Shown here: positions 29,514-34,080 of the stretch, piece after piece
Layout of the letters: every line of letters begins with the position of its first letter
How positions within the stretch are numbered: the stretch's first letter is position 1
Program-made: the position numbers and the translations under genes
DNA from: Desulfobulbus sp.
GTDB taxonomy: Bacteria > Desulfobacterota > Desulfobulbia > Desulfobulbales > Desulfobulbaceae
NCBI GenBank assembly: GCA_003978695.1
Contig: QNYF01000095.1
Location: 1-34,080, forward strand
Reading direction: 5' to 3'
DNA: 34,080 nt
Notes under the pieces: model-generated
Seen by the model: only the letters and a program-made list of their open reading frames with translations
Told to the model about the DNA's origin: nothing
Database searches by the model: none

Positions 29514-30154
29514 CCAGGACGAAAACAGTTATGAAAAAAATACTTTTACGTTCTGGCATGCTTTTACTTGTTCTGGCACCTGGGACTGTTTTTATGTCAG
29601 GGGTGAGCAGCATAGCTTCGAGCGGTGGGGTAATGGAACGTATTCATCATGCAGATAAACCGTATGATTCCATGAAAATGGATAAAGCTTACCACCAGCA
29701 GGTTAAAACTGTACGAGCAAAAGAATCCTGGCAGGGTGGAATGTTTAGAGTGCTTGCCCGCAAAGATGCTATTACCAGATTTCGTTGTAGCGTTTGCCAT
29801 ACTGACAAAGTTGTGCGAGTTAAGGATGCTCAGATCTTCACCCATGGAGATATCGAAATTAACCATGGCAAAGGAGAAAACGGGCTGGAGTGTATACAAT
29901 GTCATGACGAGGAAAATCGAGATTTCCTCTCTGATTCCTCAGGAAAACTGATCGATTTTGACCATAGCTACCAGCTTTGCGGTCAGTGTCATTTTCGTCA
30001 GAAACGAGATTGGATAGGCGGGGCCCACGGAAAGCGTGATGCCTATTGGGCTGGAGAGCGGGTGATACGTAACTGCACCAGTTGCCATAATCCACATTCC
30101 CCTGCCTTTAAAACAAAAATGCCGGAGACATACTCTCTGCCATTGGATAAATAG
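29510..30154 (+). CDS. Tetraheme c-type cytochrome
   Basis: CSVCH, CIQCH, CGQCH, CTSCH; ATG overlaps the upstream stop (atga); alternative start at 29531 (MKKILLRSG). Confidence 0.82.
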   Translation: MTRTKTVMKKILLRSGMLLLVLAPGTVFMSGVSSIASSGGVMERIHHADKPYDSMKMDKAYHQQVKTVRAKESWQGGMFRVLARKDAITRFRCSVCHTDKVVRVKDAQIFTHGDIEINHGKGENGLECIQCHDEENRDFLSDSSGKLIDFDHSYQLCGQCHFRQKRDWIGGAHGKRDAYWAGERVIRNCTSCHNPHSPAFKTKMPETYSLPLDK

Positions 30155-30162
30155 AGGCGGCC

Positions 30163-31125
30163 ATGGATACCAGTAAAAAAGAAGGCCAGATGAAACCAGA
30201 CGATTTACCAGAAGAAAAAAGCACCCGCAGAACTTTTATCAAGAAGCTGTCCATTGCAGCTGCCGCAGGTTCAGCCGGGCTTGTTACCGGAGGATGTGTT
30301 GGTGGTGACAATACGACAGAAAAACTTGGGCTGAAGTGGGAAGAATATTTTAAGAAAAACTATCGGATGATGACCGATAAAGAAAAAAAAGAGACCGTTA
30401 CACGGCTTGAAAAATTAGCCAAGCTCGAGGACGATTTAAATATACAAATGTCCACTCAGGAACCACGTGAAAAGGTTCTGTTTGGCTATGCCTTTAACAT
30501 CTCACGCTGTAAGGGTTATATGGACTGCGTTGAAGCCTGCGTAAAAGAGAACAATCTTGATCGCAACTCAAAAACACAATATATCCGTGTCTTTGAGATG
30601 GACTCAGGGCAGCAGGATCCCACACGAGGCGATGGAAAATACCATCACGAAGTACCAGTAGAGAATAAATACTATATGGGCATTCAATGTTTTCATTGTG
30701 AAAATGCCCCATGTATTAAGGCTTGTCCGACTAAGGCTACCTGGCGTGAACCCGATGGAATAGTGGTTGTCGATTATGACTGGTGCATTGGCTGCCGCTA
30801 CTGCATGGCTGCCTGTCCATACTGGGGGAGGCGTTTTAACTGGGGAGAGCCGGAAGTACCTAAAGATGAGATAAATACCAAGCAGCATTATCTTGGCAAC
30901 CGTAAACGGATGAAAGGCGTTATGGAAAAATGCACTTTTTGTGTGCAACGAACACGCCAGGGTAAATTGCCGGCATGCGCAGAAGCCTGTCCCACTGGTT
31001 CAAGAGTATTTGGTAATCTCCTCGATCCTGACAGTGAAATCCGTTATGTCCTGAAGCATAAGAAGGTTTTTCGCTTTAAGGAAGAATTGGGAACTGATCC
31101 TAAATTCTGGTACTTCATGGATTGA
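30163..31125 (+). CDS. Tat-exported 4Fe-4S electron-transfer subunit (NrfC/PsrB/DsrO-like)
   Basis: Tat motif STRRTFIKKLSIAAAAG; CFHCENAPCIKAC, CIGCRYCMAAC, CTFCVQRTRQGKLPACAEAC cluster motifs. Confidence 0.9.
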   Translation: MDTSKKEGQMKPDDLPEEKSTRRTFIKKLSIAAAAGSAGLVTGGCVGGDNTTEKLGLKWEEYFKKNYRMMTDKEKKETVTRLEKLAKLEDDLNIQMSTQEPREKVLFGYAFNISRCKGYMDCVEACVKENNLDRNSKTQYIRVFEMDSGQQDPTRGDGKYHHEVPVENKYYMGIQCFHCENAPCIKACPTKATWREPDGIVVVDYDWCIGCRYCMAACPYWGRRFNWGEPEVPKDEINTKQHYLGNRKRMKGVMEKCTFCVQRTRQGKLPACAEACPTGSRVFGNLLDPDSEIRYVLKHKKVFRFKEELGTDPKFWYFMD

Positions 31126-31165
31126 TGACAATGGGTAAAATGAGAACTTTAAGGAATATATACTA

Positions 31166-32398
31166 ATGAATATGAACCCCAAAAAAGGCATTGGTGCTTT
31201 TACCTCGGACTGCATTCGCTGGTCGCTGTCCGGAGGGATCGGATTCAAGCTCTATCTTATCGTCTTGCTTGCCGTTATGGGAACGGGATTATACGCCTAC
31301 ACCAACCAGTTCAGGCATGGTCTAATTACCACCGGAATGTCCAATATTGTCAGTTGGGGATTGTATATCTCCAATTTCACATTTTTTGTCGGTGTTGCAG
31401 CTGCTGCGGTTATGTTGATCATTCCTGCATATATATATAAAGATCAAGATTTACATGAAGTCGTCATCATTGGCGAATGTGTAGCGGTCGGTGCTCTTGT
31501 TATGTGCCTGGCCTTCATCACTGTAGATATGGGGGGACCATTTAGAGTGTGGCATATGTTGCCGGGAATTGGCCTGTTTAATTGGCCGTCCTCCATATTG
31601 ACCTGGGATGTGCTGGTGTTAAACGGATATTTGGCACTCAATACTCTGGTGCCGCTTTACATCCTTTACTGTAATTACCATAATCGGAAACCGGTGGGAT
31701 GGAAGTATAAGCCCTTTATTTTTCTTTCCATTTTCTGGGCTGTTTCCATTCATATGACCACAGCTTTCCTCTACCAGGGATTACCCGCCCGGCCATTTTG
31801 GAATAATCCCCTGCTTGGCCCAAGATTTCTGGCTTCAGCCTTTGCTGCGGGGCCTGCGGTAATTATGATGGTACTCATCGTTGTGAAACTGAGAACAGCC
31901 TACCCGGTTAATAATATTATTTTTTCTAAATTGAAAAGAATTATCGTTTCTTCGGCAATAATCAACCTGCTGATGTTGTTTTCTGAAGTCTTTAAAGAAT
32001 TCTATAACGCCACCCATCACAGTCTTTCCGCTCAATACCTTTTCTTTGGACTTGAAGGACATGACGCTCTGGTGCCATGGATTTGGACTGCTATTGGTCT
32101 TAATATCCTGGGAACATTACTTTTTGCTTTTGATCCAACAAAATGCAATCCCAAGTATCTTATGTTGGCAGCAATAAGCCTGTTCACAGGAATTTGGATC
32201 GAAAAAGGTTTTGGCTTGATTATCCCCGGTTTTGTGCCGTCCCCAATGGGAGAGGTTATAGATTACTCACCAAGCACTAATGAACTTCTCATTACACTTG
32301 GAATATTGGCAACCGGGATACTCGTGGTAACGCTGCTCATAAAACCAGCACTTGCCATTCTTCTAAGATTTAGAGAATCAAATGCATTAAGAAGTTGA
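31166..32398 (+). CDS. NrfD/PsrC/DsrP-family polytopic membrane subunit
   Basis: Multi-TM protein with NrfD-like pattern, adjacent to the 4Fe-4S subunit; FVGVAAAAVMLIIPAYIY, PWIWTAIGLNILGTLLF. Confidence 0.85.
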   Translation: MNMNPKKGIGAFTSDCIRWSLSGGIGFKLYLIVLLAVMGTGLYAYTNQFRHGLITTGMSNIVSWGLYISNFTFFVGVAAAAVMLIIPAYIYKDQDLHEVVIIGECVAVGALVMCLAFITVDMGGPFRVWHMLPGIGLFNWPSSILTWDVLVLNGYLALNTLVPLYILYCNYHNRKPVGWKYKPFIFLSIFWAVSIHMTTAFLYQGLPARPFWNNPLLGPRFLASAFAAGPAVIMMVLIVVKLRTAYPVNNIIFSKLKRIIVSSAIINLLMLFSEVFKEFYNATHHSLSAQYLFFGLEGHDALVPWIWTAIGLNILGTLLFAFDPTKCNPKYLMLAAISLFTGIWIEKGFGLIIPGFVPSPMGEVIDYSPSTNELLITLGILATGILVVTLLIKPALAILLRFRESNALRS

Positions 32399-32401
32399 AA
32401 C

Positions 32402-32454
32402 GTAACTATTCAGGTAAGCCGCGACTCCGAGATGGGGTGCAGCTGAATAGTTAC
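32402..32454. mobile_element. Miniature hairpin element R7 (subfamily B, 53 bp)
   Basis: GTAACTATTCAG (32402-32413) / CTGAATAGTTAC (32443-32454); reverse complement matches R3 core; 8-bp direct repeat GTTGAAAC at 32394-32401 and 32455-32462. Confidence 0.87.
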
Positions 32455-32526
32455 GTTGAAACATGCATAAACAAACTGCCGGCTCCCGGGAGAGATCCCT
32501 GGAGCCGATATAAAACCGCAAATTCT

Positions 32527-33645
32527 TTATCCAATAAACTCCAAAACAATATTCAGCATCCTGCGAACCGGCTCGGCAGCGCCCCAGAGCAACTGGTCAC
32601 CTACGCTGAAAGCACTTAAATATTCAGCACCAAGATTCATTTTTCGCAGACGCCCCACCGGGATATCAAGGGTGCCGGTAACCCGGGCAGGAGTCAATTC
32701 TTTAAGTGTTTCTTCCTTGCTGTTTGGCACCAGGTAGACCCACTCATTCTGTCCGGCAATGGCTGCTTCAATTTCTGCAAGCGGCACATCCTGATTAAGC
32801 TTGATGGTAAATGCCTGGCTATGACAGCGCATGGCACTGATACGGACACAGCAGCCATCAATGGGAATGGGGTTGTCTTCCCTTCCCAGAATCTTATTGG
32901 TCTCGCTCACGCCTTTCCACTCTTCACGGGTCTGACCGTTTTCCATGGCCCGATCAATCCAGGGAATCAAACTTGCTGCCAGCGGCGCACCAAAATTTTC
33001 TGTTGGATATTCCGGGCTGCGCACTGTTTCAATCACGTTTCGATCAACATCAAGGATGGCAGTTGCCGGATCATCAAGCAATGAAGCAGAGTTTTCACCG
33101 ATCATTCGCATCTGGCTCACCAGCTCACGCATATTCTTTGCTCCGGCGCCAGAAGCAGCCTGATAGGTCTGGGAGGTAATCCACTCAACCCAGCCCTTTT
33201 CAAAAAGGCCTGCAAGCCCCATGAGCATGAGCGATACCGTACAGTTGCCGCCAATATAGTCTTTAATACCTGCGGCCATTGCCTGATCAATAACCTTACG
33301 GTTAACCGGATCAAGCACAATAACACTGTCTTTTTCCATGCGCAGGGTGGAAGCGGCATCAATCCAGTATCCCGACCAGCCGTTGTTGCGCAGCTCAGGA
33401 TACACCTTTGAGGTATACCCACCGCCCTGGCAGGAAAGAATAACGTCCATATCCTGCAATAATCCGACATTATGGGCATCCATCAGCTCATAGGTTGTAC
33501 CGTTGATTTTCGGCCCGGCCTGACCCGCCTGCGAAGTTGAGAAAAACATCGACTCAAATCCCTGAAAATCATTTTCTGCACGCATGCGCTCCATGAGCAC
33601 AGAACCAACCATGCCCCGCCAACCTATGATACCTACTTTCTTCAT
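32527..33645 (-). CDS. asd: Aspartate-semialdehyde dehydrogenase
   Basis: [34 protein letters not shown] active-site region, [14 protein letters not shown]. Confidence 0.96.
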   Translation of the reverse strand: MKKVGIIGWRGMVGSVLMERMRAENDFQGFESMFFSTSQAGQAGPKINGTTYELMDAHNVGLLQDMDVILSCQGGGYTSKVYPELRNNGWSGYWIDAASTLRMEKDSVIVLDPVNRKVIDQAMAAGIKDYIGGNCTVSLMLMGLAGLFEKGWVEWITSQTYQAASGAGAKNMRELVSQMRMIGENSASLLDDPATAILDVDRNVIETVRSPEYPTENFGAPLAASLIPWIDRAMENGQTREEWKGVSETNKILGREDNPIPIDGCCVRISAMRCHSQAFTIKLNQDVPLAEIEAAIAGQNEWVYLVPNSKEETLKELTPARVTGTLDIPVGRLRKMNLGAEYLSAFSVGDQLLWGAAEPVRRMLNIVLEFIG

Positions 33646-33719
33646 GATCTTAACCTGGTTTGTGTTACGTTATTTGTTCCGAACAAACATCATTTTCATT
33701 TCTTCTGCTGACAATTCTC

Positions 33720-34080
33720 TCAAACGACCCTGAGATAATGGACCAGCTCACGGCCAATGAGCGGAGCGACACTGTACACTTCCAAAAAATCGTCGCCCTT
33801 TGTGCCGGGGTACGTATCTGCCCCGATTATCCTGTTGATTCCCCGCTTTTTAAAACGGCTGCGAGCATCTCCTGCCAGAACAAGATGTGTGGCCATGACC
33901 ATCACGTCAACAGCCCCTGCCTCGTAACAGCGGTCTGCCGTCTGCACCATTGAACCGCCCGTCCGGATCATATCATCGTATATAATAGCCGTTCTTCCTT
34001 TGACTGCACTGGATAACTGACCGACAATAGTTTTATCCATGTCATATCTGTCTTTATTGGCAGCAGTATGCGGACAACCG
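33720..34080 (-). CDS. prs: Ribose-phosphate pyrophosphokinase / phosphoribosyltransferase domain (5' end outside the window)
   Basis: GRTAIIYDDMIRTGGSMVQTADRCYEAGA PRPP-binding motif; reading frame open to the window edge (...GCPHTAANKDRYDMDKT). Confidence 0.82.
   Translation of the reverse strand, partial: GCPHTAANKDRYDMDKTIVGQLSSAVKGRTAIIYDDMIRTGGSMVQTADRCYEAGAVDVMVMATHLVLAGDARSRFKKRGINRIIGADTYPGTKGDDFLEVYSVAPLIGRELVHYLRVV

Noticed and set aside
605-32454. Hairpin elements as intrinsic terminators or a CRISPR array
   Set aside because: No T-tracts after the stems, scattered rather than tandem, and flanked by direct repeats, which fits insertion better

Overview
34 kb of ordinary-looking chromosome. 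Gene content suggests a Desulfobulbales-like or related anaerobic deltaproteobacterial lineage (inference only). Minus strand: a partial secreted protein, uspA-like, a LivK-like binding protein, DUF2284, folP, ftsH, carB, carA, waaA, a GGDEF sensor, asd and a partial prs. Plus strand: a SAM methyltransferase, rlmD-like, a MetE-like protein, lysS, lolC/E-lolD, a 1392-aa membrane protein, and a periplasmic nitrate reductase locus (napD, napA, a tetraheme NapB-like protein, a second tetraheme cytochrome, a Tat 4Fe-4S subunit, an NrfD-like membrane subunit). The most striking non-gene signal is a family of tiny (53-61 bp) hairpin elements. Their 12-bp terminal inverted repeats are GTAACTATTCAG...CTGAATAGTTAC, or the co-varying GTAACTCTTCAG...CTGAAGAGTTAC. 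At least seven or eight copies or relics occur, all intergenic. The four structurally intact copies are each bounded by a target-site-duplication-like direct repeat: TTTTCTGT, AAAAGATG and GTTGAAAC (8 bp), and AAAATAGCG (9 bp). This fits a recently active miniature transposable element family with shuffled core modules. Other points of interest: internal duplication in the 1392-aa protein, a duplicated diheme module in NapB, a Cys-to-Tyr change in the FeS subunit, paired palindromes upstream of nap, an orphan terminator/leader, a terminator next to the folP RBS, and a near-perfect 54-bp palindrome. No tRNA, rRNA or CRISPR array was recognised.
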